From Syngnathus acus (Eukaryota > Chordata > Actinopteri > Syngnathiformes > Syngnathidae), in assembly GCF_901709675.1 (NCBI RefSeq), contig NC_051106.1:1586001-1650000 (forward strand): a DNA stretch of 64,000 nucleotides. The letters are read 5' to 3'. The position numbers and the translations under genes were made by a program. Shown here one piece after another: positions 1-13,193 of this stretch. Under the pieces are notes generated by a model. It made no database searches, had not been told where the DNA came from, and saw nothing but the letters and a program-made list of their open reading frames with translations. Numbering within the stretch: position 1 is the first letter of the stretch; the number at the start of each line of letters is the position of its first letter.

Positions 1-3000
1 TCGGCTCGGCGCAGCACCGAGACCCGCTCAATTTTTACCCCTGGGTGCTCCGGAACCGCTTCTTCGGACACAGGTTTCAAGGTAATGCCGCTCCTTTTCC
101 GATGAATGTCAATCAACGAGGCGCGGACGCAACGCGGTCATTTTAACTATGCAGCGCAAGATGTAATAAAAGATGCTTTTATATTATTTAAATGCAAAAT
201 TCAAGTATGCACAACATTTAGCCATTGGAAACCTCATCTGGCTTTAGAAATGCATGGCAGCAATGATATATTTTTTTAAAACTATATTAACTTTAACAAC
301 GTGTTACTTATTACAGGTGTAAAGTACTTTTTTTTATAAATAGCATACGATTCAATACTATAGACGCAAATACAGTAAGTTAATTCCTCACTTACTGAGT
401 CATTCTAATGAATATTTGTCTTCGTACCTGATTACACTTTAACGTGCGCGCGTGTGTGTGGGCGTTGTAATATCATGAAAAGTCATACACACTGAGAACT
501 GCACTCGCTCAATTATTCATAAAGAAGCAAAATTACTGACGATATATCCTAATCAAATATAAATATTTCAAAGAACCATGGTAGATTTTTTCCAAATGAC
601 ACAATTATCAATTGTATTAAAAAACAGCAAATAAAGTAAAATGATCAAATTGAGTCAAACACACAATGTAGATATATATAATTTAAATCATAGCGTATAA
701 AACTCCGCAATGAGCACTTCTTACTCAACATGTCCTGCACACACCAAATGAAAAGGAGATTCAAATACATGTCTACATTAAATTACAATCACCATAACAG
801 TACAAATTGCAAGTCGCTATTTATTACGAATAATTAATAAGATCATTTTTTAATCGAAAAATATTGTACTCATTTAGTTTTTTGCTACCAAAGCATTTAC
901 TGCATGTGTGTAAATATAACTTTAGTCAACAAACGACAATAAACGTGCATTGGACATTTGAATAGCAGTAAAGAAGCAAAAAAAAAAGTTGATAGATAAT
1001 TGGCGAAGGCGATTAAATCACGACAAAATGGTCCAGAATATAAATGTTTTGAGCTGCGGTTTTAAGCGTAAAAAACGGGCAAACAACTCACCTGTTCGGC
1101 GACTCGGAGTCGTTCTTGCAAGGCCGTAATGGTGGTCCGGTGTGTCGTCCGCGTCCGGCAGGTCATGACGCGTCCCAGGACAGCCTGCTCCTCCACGGCC
1201 CGTTCGCCCGGAAGCCCAAGCGGATCCGAACCGCCTTCTCACCGTCGCAGCTGCTGCGCTTGGAGCGGGCCTTCGAGAAGAACCATTACGTGGTGGGCGC
1301 CGAGCGGAAGCAACTGGCCGGTAGCCTAAACCTGTCCGAAACGCAGGTGAGGTCCCGGGCAGGAATTAAGGCAAACAAACACGGTGACTCCTCGCGTTCT
1401 TTTGAAGGACAAGTATTGGATAAATTGTGTCCATCTGAAATATCGACACTTGGGGGGGGGAAATCATGCCACATCTACCGGAAACACCAGAGGTAAAGTG
1501 ATTAAAAAAATTCCCCTTTTGATTATTTAGCAAATTTTGGCGTTTAATAAATGTACATGTGCATTGTATAATATCAGCAACAATAATTTGAGGAAATACT
1601 GATTCATAGTGGCTTTGTGGATAATTGCTACTCTTAATTTGGACACAAATAGAGGTTAAATTGTCACAACAAAAATATTCACAGGATACACTTATATTAG
1701 AAATACAGAAACAAACCAACAGTGTAAATAAATACAGGAGCCAACGAAAAATGTTAAACATTTAAATCTAATCCAAGCATTGAGAGTGTTTATTTTTTTT
1801 ATGACGATTTATTCATTAATAATACGTTTGCTGTGGTGGTTGTATGTTAGGGAAAATATGGCCCGTGGGCAATACGTGGCACACTACGTTCTGAAATCCG
1901 GCACACCAGGCAGTTGAGTGATCAAGAATCTTGTGATACTTGTAGAATTTGTAAACTTATTATTATTATTATTATATTATTTGATAAAACAGGCAAATTA
2001 AAATAAACAGTCATTTTGGTTTAATGCACTTATATTTTTTGATTTATTAGAAATCAAAACTATTAGTAAAATGTTCACATTTTCATTTTATGCTTTAAGT
2101 GTTATTAAATAATAAAATGAAAATAAAATACAAAAAGAGAACGCACCATTGTTCAGACCATTATACTTTGAACTACATCTAAATAAATCCCATAATCATC
2201 AGTTAAACGTTTGTGAAAAAAACCTTGTCATAATCTGTGACTAAACAGATGTGCAAACGCCACCACAGCAAATCTGGAAACAGTGAGCCACAAACACAGC
2301 ACAGTTCGTGTCATGTGATCAAAGCAAGATTTATCGACCAGGCTTTTACTACCAGTCATAATGATGGCGTTCGCACCCTCGCTCTTGCCGCTTTGACAAG
2401 TCCAAAATAGCGTGTGGCATATCTACCGACATCACTTATTGGATGGAGGTGTGTGTTATTGATGCTATGTGGGTGTCAATTAGGCCTAATGGGCCATAAA
2501 AAGACATCTCATGAGCCAACAGTATAGTTTGCGTGAATGACGAGACTTCTTGCTTAAGCTGCACCACTTGCTTCATCACCCTTCACCATCATAACACTAA
2601 CACAAATACATGACATCAAAGTATCAGTTATGATTGGCATATGAAAAAAAATCTCACTTCTTTTTTTTTAGAAAACATAGTTTTAGCATGCGGACTCATT
2701 CCAGGTCACATGTGACTACAGTCTTGTTATCAAACAGTGGGAGATGGTTTTGGACGATACTGGAGTACATCTTAATGAATGTAAATGATATGCGAAGTGA
2801 GAAGAAATCCGGCAAGAAGGCGACGGCAAGTCACGAAAAACAAAAAAACTGCAAGCAGGCATGTGCGATGAACTTGTGTCACTTCCCAATGTTGTGCGAC
2901 ACGTTGTCGCTCCCCAATGTTGCGTAACACGTTATCTTCCCATAACGTTGTGTACTCACCGTGAATGGACTTACTCATGTGTGTGGCTTGCATCCGCACA

Positions 3001-3169
3001 GGTGAAGGTTTGGTTCCAAAACCGGCGGACCAAGTACAAGCGTCAGAAGCTGGAGGAGGACGGGCCGGATGCCCAGCAAAAGAAGAAGGGCAACCACCAC
3101 ATCAACAGGTGGCGTATGGCCACCAAACAGACCAGCTCCGAGGACATCGACGTCACCTCGGAGGACTGA
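1..3169 (+). CDS. emx1: Emx-family homeobox transcription factor, emx1-like, 3' part (5' end outside window)
   Basis: DNA-binding homeodomain regulator of forebrain patterning; acts in the nucleus. Three coding segments join in phase: 1-81 (partial; includes [16 protein letters not shown]), 1162-1346 (185 nt, [20 protein letters not shown] onward, first 44 residues of the homeodomain) and 3002-3169 ([16 protein letters not shown] to the stop, ending EDIDVTSED). The intron inside the homeodomain between Q44 and V45 is the usual Emx position. [13 protein letters not shown] and RRTKYKRQ resemble EMX1 more than EMX2 (which has RLEHAF and RTKFKRQ, from memory); emx3 remains possible. The neighbouring rab11fip5 matches the human EMX1 locus on 2p13. 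Exon 1 continues beyond the left edge, so the start codon is not visible. Confidence 0.93.
82..1161 (+). other. emx intron 1
   Basis: Intron between the partial first exon (donor gtaatg at 82) and the second exon (acceptor ccggcag ending at 1161). AT-rich, with several TAAT-type motifs; I see no gene, repeat family or RNA in it. Confidence 0.8.
1347..3001 (+). other. emx intron 2 (splits homeodomain)
   Basis: Intron from donor gtgagg at 1347 to acceptor gcacag ending at 3001. Mostly AT-rich single-copy-looking sequence with short TTA repeats near 1960-1980. Open frames inside it are short and show no domain. Confidence 0.85.
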
Positions 3170-3359
3170 AAGAGAACAAAAAACAAAAGGAACAGAAACA
3201 CTGCTGCCTCACGAGGACCAACAACACTATTTATTATGTAATATGATGAAGTATATGTACACGTACCGGGAGCAAACAAGACTGTGTGTGGAGTGGGACG
3301 AGATGGACTGGGACGAGATGGACGCCCCCCCCCCCCCTGTGTTCTCATGCTGTTCTTTC

Positions 3360-3365
3360 ATTAAA
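3360..3365 (+). terminator. Candidate poly(A) signal (ATTAAA) of the emx gene
   Basis: ATTAAA about 190 bases after the emx stop codon; the only good hexamer close to it. Confidence 0.5.
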
Positions 3366-3429
3366 GCTGCTGTCAGTCACCAACCGTGGTTTACTTTCAT
3401 CCCCAGGCACACAATTTGCCCGTTCGAAT

Positions 3430-4177
3430 GAACGCCTTCCTCAAACAAACGTCAGCCACAAGACGCTACTGCTCACGTGCGCTAACCAAAACAGCAGCAC
3501 CAATCCAAGCGGTTGCTCAGATGAATGAAAGTGGTTAGTTTCCCTTGACGTGACTTGTAAATTACTAACATAAGCCACATACTGTAACACTCCCGGGCCA
3601 GGCCGGTTTGGGCCGGGTCACGTTTTGCTCTCCACCTGCACGTCGAGGCCCAATAAGGTCTGAGCGCTTCTCGAGCCTCTTGAACAAATTGACACGAGGA
3701 GACAAAACCACGTCAACGTGCCAGGAAGTCAGTCGTCCGCCTTCTGCTGTTTGTTGTCGAGAAGCGCCGATTTAGACAAACATGTCAAGAATGTCGCCGG
3801 GCGCTTGCGCAGGTGTCAGGTGCGTTACCCGAGTCGCTGCGCACACAAGTTAAACAGACGGAGAGGGAAAGTAGTCGGCCATTGTGCGGCGGCTGGGGCC
3901 TCCGTAATCACCTGTCAAAAGAAACGGAAGGAATCTGTCGCTAATGACCGCTGGGCTTTAGCGATGAGCCGTGATGTCTGACCTTGATGTTTTGTTTTGT
4001 AAACCAAGAGGAGCGGGGGGGCTCTTCTCACTTTTTGGACAAAGAGCACAAAATGGGTGTTGTGAAGGACTGGCTTTCAGGAGATCCAACTTGTATGCAC
4101 GCTGGTACACGCACGCACGCACGCACACAACACACACACACACACACGCACACACACACACGCACGCACACACACAC

Positions 4178-4244
<67 letters not shown>

Positions 4245-7120
4245 CACCTTTAATTTAAAATCCATTGGAAATGAAATGAATCTCTGCAAGCTAGTTGTAA
4301 ACCAAGTCAGCAGAGAATGAAACCAGGCGTCTCTTATCGCCAGTGTCAGCAAAGAGGACATTTGGTGATGGGAAAAACAAAAGTGTGTGTGCACCAGCAG
4401 ATGACAGACGCCTTGACGAGAAGTTGGAGAAAGCGAAGCAACTGTCTCCTTGCGCCGTCATTAGCTCAATGCGCTAAAGAGCAGATGTTATTTCCTTCCT
4501 CCGCTTCACAAAACAGCACCTCGTGCAACAAACGTGGCGTCACTTGAGTCGCATGATAAGAAGTGCAACTGACGACAAATTGCAGCTTTACTAATTAGCA
4601 TGCTACGAAGCCGCCATTTGGGGATATTATGCTTCAAGAAAATGACGATTACGCAGTAAACACACACCAAAGTGGGCAATGGCTTCTTTTCCCTGATTCA
4701 ATATGCTTATAACATTATTTGGACCCACCCAGGTCGTTGTTGAGGAAGGTGCGACTTCATTTTGACAGCACACACCAATGCGACGTGACATTTTTTCTTC
4801 ACAATTGCCATGGCAACCATACAAACACTGCAGTTGACAGTGGAGGATGCGAGGCAGCAAATGTGAAAATGAAGTGCAAGCAGCACTCAAACACATATTG
4901 TCACCTGCGGCACTACCTTGACTTACAAGTGCCCTGACTTACGAGTTTTGCAAGTTACGAGCCATCGCTCCATGCAACTATGTAAAACCAAAACCAGACA
5001 ATCCAAGTTAAGCAATGTACCCACGAAATAACGTTACTTTGTAGTTAGCTTCTTAAGCAAAATGCTAACTTTATGCTCGGCTAAAGACGTTTGAACTGGT
5101 TGAAAAATCAAAAGGCTAAGGTGAGCGACTTAGCATGCAAGCATTTGTGTGTATAATGACGTGGTCCGAAAGCACGGAACACTCACTTGCAGGTGTTTGT
5201 TGCCACGTCTGATTGACTGACGCAGACCTGAAGGAAGGAGAGAAAAACAAGCAGTTGTATGACAAGACGTGAAAGCGTAACCCAACAAATTGTGACCGTT
5301 TTAAAGACATTTTTAAACGTTGCTGCTAATGTGCAGAAAAAGGTCCAATTTGGCACATGGAAAGTCTGAGTGGAGCTTTGCTAATAGTTGAAGCAGATGG
5401 CAGAACCCAAGGTGTGAAGTGGGACAATTGCGTAGGTGGGGGAGTATTCAGGTGTCTTTCTTTTTGTTTTTTTTGTTGGGGGTAGGAGAAAGTGCAAAAC
5501 TGGCTCCTCCATCGGAACGGAAGGCGTCTATTCGCTACATATGTCTGACTTTGCCACCATATGGCTGCGGGAGCTATTTCCAGTTCGTAATTAAAACCTT
5601 CGGCAAGTGGAGAAAGGCGGTTTGTCTCATTCGGCGAGGGGGAAAGACGACTGCAGAACGCAAGAAACAAAACACACCAAACAGACCGATTTGGACAATT
5701 AAATGAATTCAACAAGTCGATACATAACAAATACCTGCGATATTTAAAATCAAACTGGCTCTGGGCCTTGCGAAGAGACCAAATATGTGCTCTGACACCA
5801 CTAAAGTGATTTTGTCCAGATTCTGTCCATTTTCAAACCTGCAACGTCTTCACCTGAACCAACTCAATCTAAAAGCAGAGTTTTCCCATCTCCAAGGATA
5901 ATACCTCCTTTGCCACGTGGGGACGGCGAACACAGCGGGAGCTCCCGTGAAGGAGCTAGCTCCGTCGCTCCTCCGCCTAACAAGGAAGAGCGGCTGCCTA
6001 ATGAGGGAGCTCATTAACACGTCGGGCTGCCTTGTCTTAATTAGGCAGCTCGCTCACAAAACCGAGCCTGAGAGGAGGCGGCGTCAAAGAGGTCAACGGC
6101 AGAATCAGGAGTGTGCTAAAATGCTAACTTGCTAATTCCAGCATGGCACCCATGGTTTGTATTTCATTGTGGAATAAACGCATGTAACGTCTTTGTGTTG
6201 ACGACGTTCAGCATGTTCATTAGCTAATGCCAGTTAGCTCACTAGCTTGACTTTGAATTTAGCATGCGCGGTTAGAAATATATTACAAGCGTGCACAAGC
6301 AAGGATAGTGCTATTACCACTTCTTGGTACAGAATGCTAGAATGGTTAACGATACCGGAATTATAAATTGTGTTTCAGAGATTTTGTGTAACATCATGTA
6401 ATGATGTTTTTGTAGATAGCACAGGATTTGACTTCAAAAACATCCCGATCAAGGTTTACCAATTCTAACTGTACTTTTGAACAGAAGCAAAGCGTTTGGC
6501 AGAACCGAACCATTAGTCGGGTCTGCTCAAACTAGAAGCCCACAAGTTGTAATTGCTTCACTTGAACTGAACGGTAAAAATGCTCTCAGCGGTGTGATCC
6601 ATCACCGAAGGGAGGCCCCTCTTACGACCATCTTGTTCTCGCTCTATTGAACACCAGCGAGGGCGATCTGACATTGAGGAGAGGCTCTGCACCCCCCCCC
6701 ACCTCCTTATTCACTCTGCAGTCCGGAATCCCAAACACACCTGGCTAGAGGACTCATGCTTGTCAGACCTTCACAAAGATGGTCGCATTCCTGAAGAGCC
6801 AGCTGGAAGAGGGGCTTTGCTTTCTGGCAAATGATGCACCCGAGTATCGCCGTCGACAACGAGATCCGTCTATGAATCAGTTTAGGCTTTTTTGAGATTC
6901 CTGTCAGCCATGAGACACCCTCCGACAGTTTGCATGAACGCCATATCGCACAGAGAGCCTGCGATCACACTTGACATATTTGATTAGTTCACAAATGAGC
7001 ATCTTCATTTCGCTTGCCATCTGAATTCAATCCAAAACTGGAGGTTGCACAGAAACATGGCCTGGTTATGTCCCAATAATAATCTGGATAAATAATAATA
7101 ATAATCGTAATCTGCTAGAT
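3430..7120. other. Gene-poor intergenic stretch downstream of emx
   Basis: No open frame here has a recognisable domain. It holds the CA microsatellite at about 4.1 kb and many short GCTAA-rich tracts. Otherwise I see nothing I can name. Confidence 0.6.
4108..4248. repeat. (CA)n/(CG CA) microsatellite
   Basis: About 140 bases of nearly pure CA dinucleotide with interspersed CGCA units. It creates spurious long open frames of alternating Thr/His or Cys/Val. Confidence 0.97.
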
Positions 7121-7129
7121 AGCCTCGAA

Positions 7130-7760
7130 TCATGGAATCAATTAACGTGAATGCTGCAATCATTTGGAATTATTTGAAACTGGCGGCGATTTTCCGTAAG
7201 CTAATTTCACTCGCACATTTGAAATTGCGTCAAACAATCGTGTGCGGTATTCACTGGCGAATTGCCACTGGCCACAATTCCAACAAATGGCAAATTAATC
7301 GCGAGACGCTAGCCGGCGCCTTTGCCTCTGGTCGAGCTCTTTATCGTCTAATTGATTGACAGGCCAGCGCTTGATTAGGTTATTACAAATAAATATAGCC
7401 CTAAGTAAGCAAACAAACAAAATCCAAACACCACTTTGCTTGTGCTCCATCCAATTAGCTTTTTTTAATTACCTATTATGCTGAGGCGCACAGCAAAACG
7501 ACAACAATGCGCAAAGACAAATCGGCAAAACGAGGCCCTGACATAGACGCCACTTTAGGGGTAATTACCCAATTTGTTTGCGGCAGCAGAGTTCTAACAA
7601 GCAGCCAATTACCGCAGAGAAAGGCTGCGTCGCCGTGCAAACCTGTTGATTTAATTAGATTAACCGTGTGCTACGGCGCCGGGAAGCAGGCAAACAATTT
7701 AATTACCAGCCGGCGGCCCCGGGGCATTGTGGGACGATGGCTCTGTGGACCCACGAGGGC
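7130..7760. promoter_or_regulatory. Candidate cis-regulatory block(s) rich in homeodomain sites
   Basis: Two GC-balanced blocks, about 7130-7400 and 7440-7760, sit in AT-rich neutral-looking DNA. Both carry dense TAATTA/TAATTG/AATTAG cores, for example at 7138, 7350, 7454, 7467, 7560, 7608, 7650 and 7700. Clustered homeodomain cores near a developmental homeobox gene are typical of conserved enhancers. This rests on composition and motif density only; no alignment was possible. Confidence 0.35.
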
Positions 7761-9355
7761 CGATGCTGCAGAAAGAAAGCAACACAAGGAAGACTCACAA
7801 ACGTATTTTGTGGGATCCCTGCCTGAAAGAGAAATTCAGATCTCTGGATTTTTTGTGTTGTGAATAAAGAAAATCAAGTCTGTGACTCTTTCAATTTCTT
7901 TAACCATTACTTGGTTGCTGTACTTTATAAAGGTCGCTACAGTTCATTCGGTGTCGACGTTTTGGTGCTAACGCGCCAATCGCCGTCTCAGAGCGCGGTC
8001 GGTGAAGAAAGCAAAATATTCCGACTCGGTTCCAACGGAAGCGTCCGCAACGCAGCGGGAGATGGATCTTAATCAGCGACCAGCCGTGTGTGACCTTTTC
8101 CAGGTCCGAGACAACCTGACGTTGCCCCCGCGGAGCGGCGACGCTTCCCGGGGTGAACGCTGCCTTCCCTGTTGGCCCACATGACAAGCTCTCAGATCCA
8201 TAAGAAGTTCCACAGCAAGACACCGCCAGTGGCACTGAAAGGTGATAAAAAAGACAAAGAAAAAGCCAAAAGCACGGTATTTGTCATAAGACTTGTTCGC
8301 TTGTGATGAGTCAGTGTTAAACTTCACAACCTTGTCACAAAGGCCGTGCCCAGCCTCTGTACCGGCTTACCTCAAAACGGCAGAAATATGGGTCGACTTC
8401 CCGCATATTCAATATGTTAACCAGCTTTGTTGTGAATGGGTCGTTGTTCTCCCTAATTTGTTTTGGACATCAGCTTTCCTCTGATTGGTTTGTTCCTGAT
8501 ATATCTGTTGGCTCTACGATGCTAATGACTTAAGTCAAATTTCACATGCTGTGGATCAGTTTCACTTTTCTGTCAAAATGGCGGCAAATTGGTGGTCAAG
8601 TCCACTTCATTTTCTGCCTTTGGAGGCGGGATGAGAGCCGAGCCAGAGTTGGGACGCTGCCCGTGTGTAAGGGTGTTGTTCTCAGTGGCGCAACAGGGGT
8701 GTGAAGTTTAACGCTCGACATCCTAGGCCGACTCCCTAAAACCATTCGCGCTGCCCAGCGCTCCTTTTGTTTTTGTACAAGATTTGCAGGTGTCAAGCTC
8801 AAAGCGAGCGAATAAGTCGTCCTTTAGCGACCGCCCTGAGGCGTTCACGAAAGCGACAGGAACAATGGCGGGGGCACTCGGAGGGGGCGTGACCGCAGGC
8901 CGGGACCCGCGAGGGGGTCAGGAGGTCGCCAATTAAAGGTCTGGTGAGGAGCCCCATTCTTTGAACCAAGGCACCTTTTGCAATCAAACTCGAAATCTTC
9001 TTTTGGAACACTAACTGTGTGTGTAAGCACGACTTGCTCAGAATATTTGAGCATATTTACGTTTTTCTCTTGGGACACCCAAAAGAAGCTCAACACACAC
9101 CGACGGGGCGAGCGTGTGCGAGCCTGGCCCACTGGCCGCTCCGGCAAGGTGACAAATGAGTTTCCTAAAAGGTGATGAGCGCCACTCGACGACGCCGTCG
9201 CAGCAAAAACTACCAACGCCCGTCATCCAATTTGCACTAATTAGCTTGACATCAGGTTGGGAGAGCGCCGTGGTCCCTGGCCGGCGCCCACCCGGCCCCT
9301 TTCCGCTCTTGTCATTAGGAACAAGTCCAGGCGAGACCTGGCCCTGCGGGGTGCG

Positions 9356-9356
<1 letters not shown>

Positions 9357-9412
<56 letters not shown>
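9357..9412. repeat. (TG)n microsatellite
   Basis: About 27 uninterrupted TG units, running on into impure CGTG/TGTG to about 9455. Confidence 0.97.
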
Positions 9413-9414
<2 letters not shown>

Positions 9415-9566
9415 CGTGCGTATATGAGTGTGTGTGCTTGTGCATGTGTGTGCGCACGCACCCACACTTCATCGTGTTGCTATCACTGTCAGTGGAAAGC
9501 CCGCCCACCACTTGGTAGCATCGTTCCTCACAGACCTGAAATGACCACCACACAACCAGGAAAATA

Positions 9567-9610
9567 AAAAAATAAATAAATAAATAAAAATAATAATAAA
9601 TAAATAATAA
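9567..9610. repeat. (AAAT)n simple repeat
   Basis: AATAAATAAATAA-type low-complexity tract just after the TG microsatellite region. Confidence 0.85.
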
Positions 9611-9879
9611 TTTGCATTCACTTTATTCAAAATATATGACATTTTTCCAAATTGACAAAAATGCATCTACATAAATCATCAAAGGAAGCTGTTTCAAAAA
9701 TTGTCTGATTCAAAAATATTTTTTGCTTAACTCAGCCACAAGCAGGGTGGAGAATTCATTTTGTCAGCGGTGTCTCGCTAAATATTAATTACATTTTCCA
9801 ATACATCCTTAATAAAGGTCATCATTTGAGTTTTTTGCGCTCCAACTGTCAGTCAGTCAACATATCAAATCATATCGTC

Positions 9880-10160
9880 ATCATATTAGCGGGAGCCAGA
9901 TGTTTCCACACACCAGGTGGCGCCTGCTCATTAGTGCCTCTGACAAACTGTTTCCTGTCACCCTCTGACAGAACTCAAATCAGCTTGCACCATTTGCAAT
10001 TAAATTCCGTAATGACGGCGCCAGCGACATCCCTCAAATCATGATTATTATTATTAATAACGCAGCATAAGGAACCATTTTGGAGCGCCCAGCCGCCACC
10101 GGCACCCGTGCCTAACTTGAGTTTAATTGTGGCAACTGCTAATTTGGATGAAAATCTGCT
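9880..10160. promoter_or_regulatory. Candidate conserved non-coding block
   Basis: Moderate-GC segment with several AATTA/TAATT cores (GCAATTAAATTCC near 9998, GTTTAATTGTGG near 10122, GCTAATTTGG near 10138) flanked by AT-rich DNA. It has no coding signal. Its role as an enhancer is only inferred from composition. Confidence 0.22.
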
Positions 10161-10689
10161 CTGCGACGATGTTGACATATGGATGTGTTTCAGAAAAAAA
10201 ATGCTAGGTCACTTTTAAGTTTTAAAGTCCCTGATTAGCAGGATAGATCCAATTAATACTTCCAATAACATATTCATCTTGTTTACCGCATCAAACTATA
10301 CATATGGTTGGAATAATTCCATGCATATTCAATTATAAGCATAATTGTGTTGCGTCTGTGCTTTAATACACAGTCTATTAAGAGGGTAATTATTTTTATT
10401 TCTTGGATGTAGAGTGGGGAGAAAAGTGGGGGTCATTTCTTTGCCCTCTCCAAACCAGCGTCCCTGTTAGAGAATCTGCCCAGTGCTTAGGCCCAAAGTA
10501 AGCACGTTATTACATGAGTTAAAAACTGTTTCTACGACAATAAAGCAACTTGATGCGAGAATATTTCTTAAAGATCAGTACTAATAGAAATTGTAATTGT
10601 CAAATGTTACCTGCTCAGAATGGGACCTATCACTGCTGGGCTGCCAGATATTTTTCTATTCTGTTAAGATATTTTGTTTTTGTCCATTT

Positions 10690-11220
10690 CTAGTTTGTCA
10701 ATGATGAACAAATTTGCAGTTTAAGAACACCTTTAGCTTCTTTTTCGTTCTTTACTTCAGCTAAGGAGAGGGGCGTTTACCTTTAGCTTAGCACCTAAGG
10801 TGCATTGTGGGAATGTAGTTTTTCAACCAGGCTTGTTATTGGACTGGGTTTGTTCGGGTTTCATTTCCAACGCAACCTGAACAGTTGCGACGACAACGTC
10901 AAAGCAAACTAAGGTCACATTCATATTTTGATGACGAACAAAATGGCTACTTGGAAACAACGTTAGTTTCTTTTGACAAATAAACAGGGACGTTTTTACC
11001 TTGCTCTTATCGCCGAGGTGCATTGTGGGTATGATAGTTTCCGACGACAGTTACAAAGAATGATGTATATTTGGCGATTTGCGAGTTCATTATGTCTAAT
11101 AATTCTTTATTAATAAACATTAATAATTTAATGACGGACCTGTTCGGCAAAACGTTCACTTAATCATTTTATGAATCAGTCAGAATGGTGAGGTGCATTA
11201 TGGGTACTGTAGTTTTTACG
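10690..11220. repeat. Degenerate tandem repeat, three units, each ending in a ZNF143-like site
   Basis: Three related units of about 175-217 bases share an ACGTTTTTACC/GCGTTTACC-like stretch followed by AGGTGCATTRTGGG and TGTAGTTTTT. The TGCATTGTGGG boxes start at 10801, 11019 and 11194 (the last is TGCATTATGGG). Read on the minus strand they give ACTACA..CCCA..ATGC, the known ZNF143/THAP11 type of promoter motif. The unit boundaries are approximate. Confidence 0.55.
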
Positions 11221-11371
11221 ATTCCCTCTGCTAAATCAGGGACATACATAGTTTGTTGCGATAGAAAGCAAAATCATGTTTTAAACAGCACCCAGGAAGG
11301 GCTATACAATTCTTTAGTCATAATTTTGGACTGTGCAAATTATATAAATAATCAAAAAAATTTGAAATGAT

Positions 11372-11712
11372 TAGCAAGACCGTCTCACAGTTAGGAGGGT
11401 GTGGGTTCGATTCCACCTCCGGCCCTCCCTATGTGGAGTTTGCATGTTCTCCCCGGGCCCGCTTGGGTTTTCTCCGGGCACTCTGGTTTCCTCCCACATC
11501 CCAAAAACATGCTTGGTAGGTCGATTGGGCACTCCAAATTGTCCCTAGGTGTGAGTGTGAGTGCGAATGGTTGTTCGTCTCTGTGTGCCCTGCGATTGAC
11601 TGGCAACCAGTTCAGGGTGTCCCCCGCGTACTGCCTGATGACTGCTGGGATAGGCTCCAGCACGCCTGCGACCCCCGTGGGGACAAGCGGTACAGATAAT
11701 GGATGGATGGAT
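11372..11712 (+). mobile_element. tRNA-derived SINE, near full length
   Basis: About 340 bases containing a GGTTCGATTCC B box near 11405, the conserved fish-SINE body (TGGAGTTTGCATGTTCTCC, GGTTTCCTCCCACATCCC), and a GGACAAGCGGTACAGATAATGGATGG tail near 11685. A second copy lies at 30.86 kb on the same strand, and a tail fragment at 46.16 kb. Open frames within it are not genes. Confidence 0.93.
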
Positions 11713-12468
11713 TTGAAATGTGCCCGCGAACCTCGTGTGGCTAAGTGGCTCAGAAGATGAATAAATCTATACATTTCAAATGTGATATTGTAATATTTCA
11801 CATAATGTCTTGACCTGTGTGGGTGTAGTTTCGCTTGAGACCGGAACCTATTGTAATGAATAAAACACGACAAGAAAAAAAAAAAAAGAAATATTTTGAG
11901 GCAAACATAGAGTGAGGAAGAAATACTATATATTCTTTATTAAATATACAAAATTGTGTGAAACAGAATTGCATCATCACAGCTTGTAAACGCTCTTTTG
12001 CGACACGTGGGCCTGGGGAGGCAGGCGACCCCCACCACAAAAAACATTCGCCTCAATAAAAAGCTTTCAAAATGGAAGACATGATATACAGCGCTGGTCC
12101 ATACACAGCCACAAATCCATGAGCAAAAATATAGGCAAACGCATATCTTTTATTGCACTGATTTTGCTGCAAACTTAATCAACATTGTCTGTTTGGCAAA
12201 CAATCTTGCACAATAAGCACAAGCTTAGTAAAATTCTTGAAAAAGTGAAGCGCTGTGAACATTTCCCGAACAAACTTAATGCATCTGGAAAGTATTCACG
12301 GGCCTTCACTTTAAGCGACTTTTAGAATTGGTAAGAAAAAGAAATACACTATTTTGGAATGAGGCTGTAACTAGAGCTGCAACTAACAATTACGAAACAA
12401 ATAATTTCGTCGCATTGTGATGATGATCCAATTTTTTTCCGCACAAAAATTAAGTGAAGCTGTCAATT

Positions 12469-12474
12469 TTTATT
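12469..12474 (-). terminator. Candidate poly(A) signal of rab11fip5
   Basis: AATAAA on the minus strand about 720 bases past the rab11fip5 stop codon; another lies near 11936. Which one is used cannot be seen. Confidence 0.3.
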
Positions 12475-13193
12475 GCCTCCAGCTGTGTTGTCTACCACAC
12501 ATGGCTGTAAAAACGTACTGCAGTTCAAGATGAAAGTGACAAAATAGGGTGAACATTCTGCATTTGCTCTCATTTGTGTTCATAACAGGCAAGGTGAGGC
12601 ATAAAGGACTTTTTCTTGTTTTCTCCCCACACCGATTCAGCATCCAGCAACATGGTGCGCACATGCCCACCATCCTAAAACCAATCCAACCTGGTGGGTG
12701 AGGAGCTGAAAACAACCTGAGGACTACGTAGCTAGCATATTCGTTACACGTCTCAAATGCAGCGGTTCTCAAACGGCAGGTTTTGGGCAGCTGATAATTC
12801 GCCAAAGTGTAGCATAGCGCAAATTATTGCCGAGGAGAGTTTAAGATTTTCTTTAACTTAAGTATCGGTTTCTGGTATCGGAAGCCTCCATGACAGAGCA
12901 AATGAGGTCTAATCAGACAAGTTGATGTACGCTACATTTTAAAGTGTAACGATTTCATTCGGTTCAACCAAGACCAATTTTTCAATTCAAATTGTTTTTT
13001 CTCGCACGCCTAGTTCCTTTGGCATTTTGGGTTACACATGTTCAATTGCTGTTGGGACTATGAGGGGGGGGGCCCGGATCTAGAAAGTTTGAGAACCTCT
13101 GCAAAAACGCTTGTATCAAAATAGGGACAGCGTAGCGGTGAAAAGACTAAAAAGCTGTTGGGGTATCCGAGGTTGCCCGTGGGGAGCGTGCCG

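Noticed and set aside
3958-4394. Several 70-105-codon frames of Cys/Val or Thr/His repeats
   Set aside because: Produced by the CA microsatellite; the same happens at 9.4 and 22.2 kb.
11391-11873. 160-codon open frame on the minus strand (and a 119-codon one on plus)
   Set aside because: Both lie in the tRNA-derived SINE; the same sequence gives similar frames at 30.9 kb. Not a gene.
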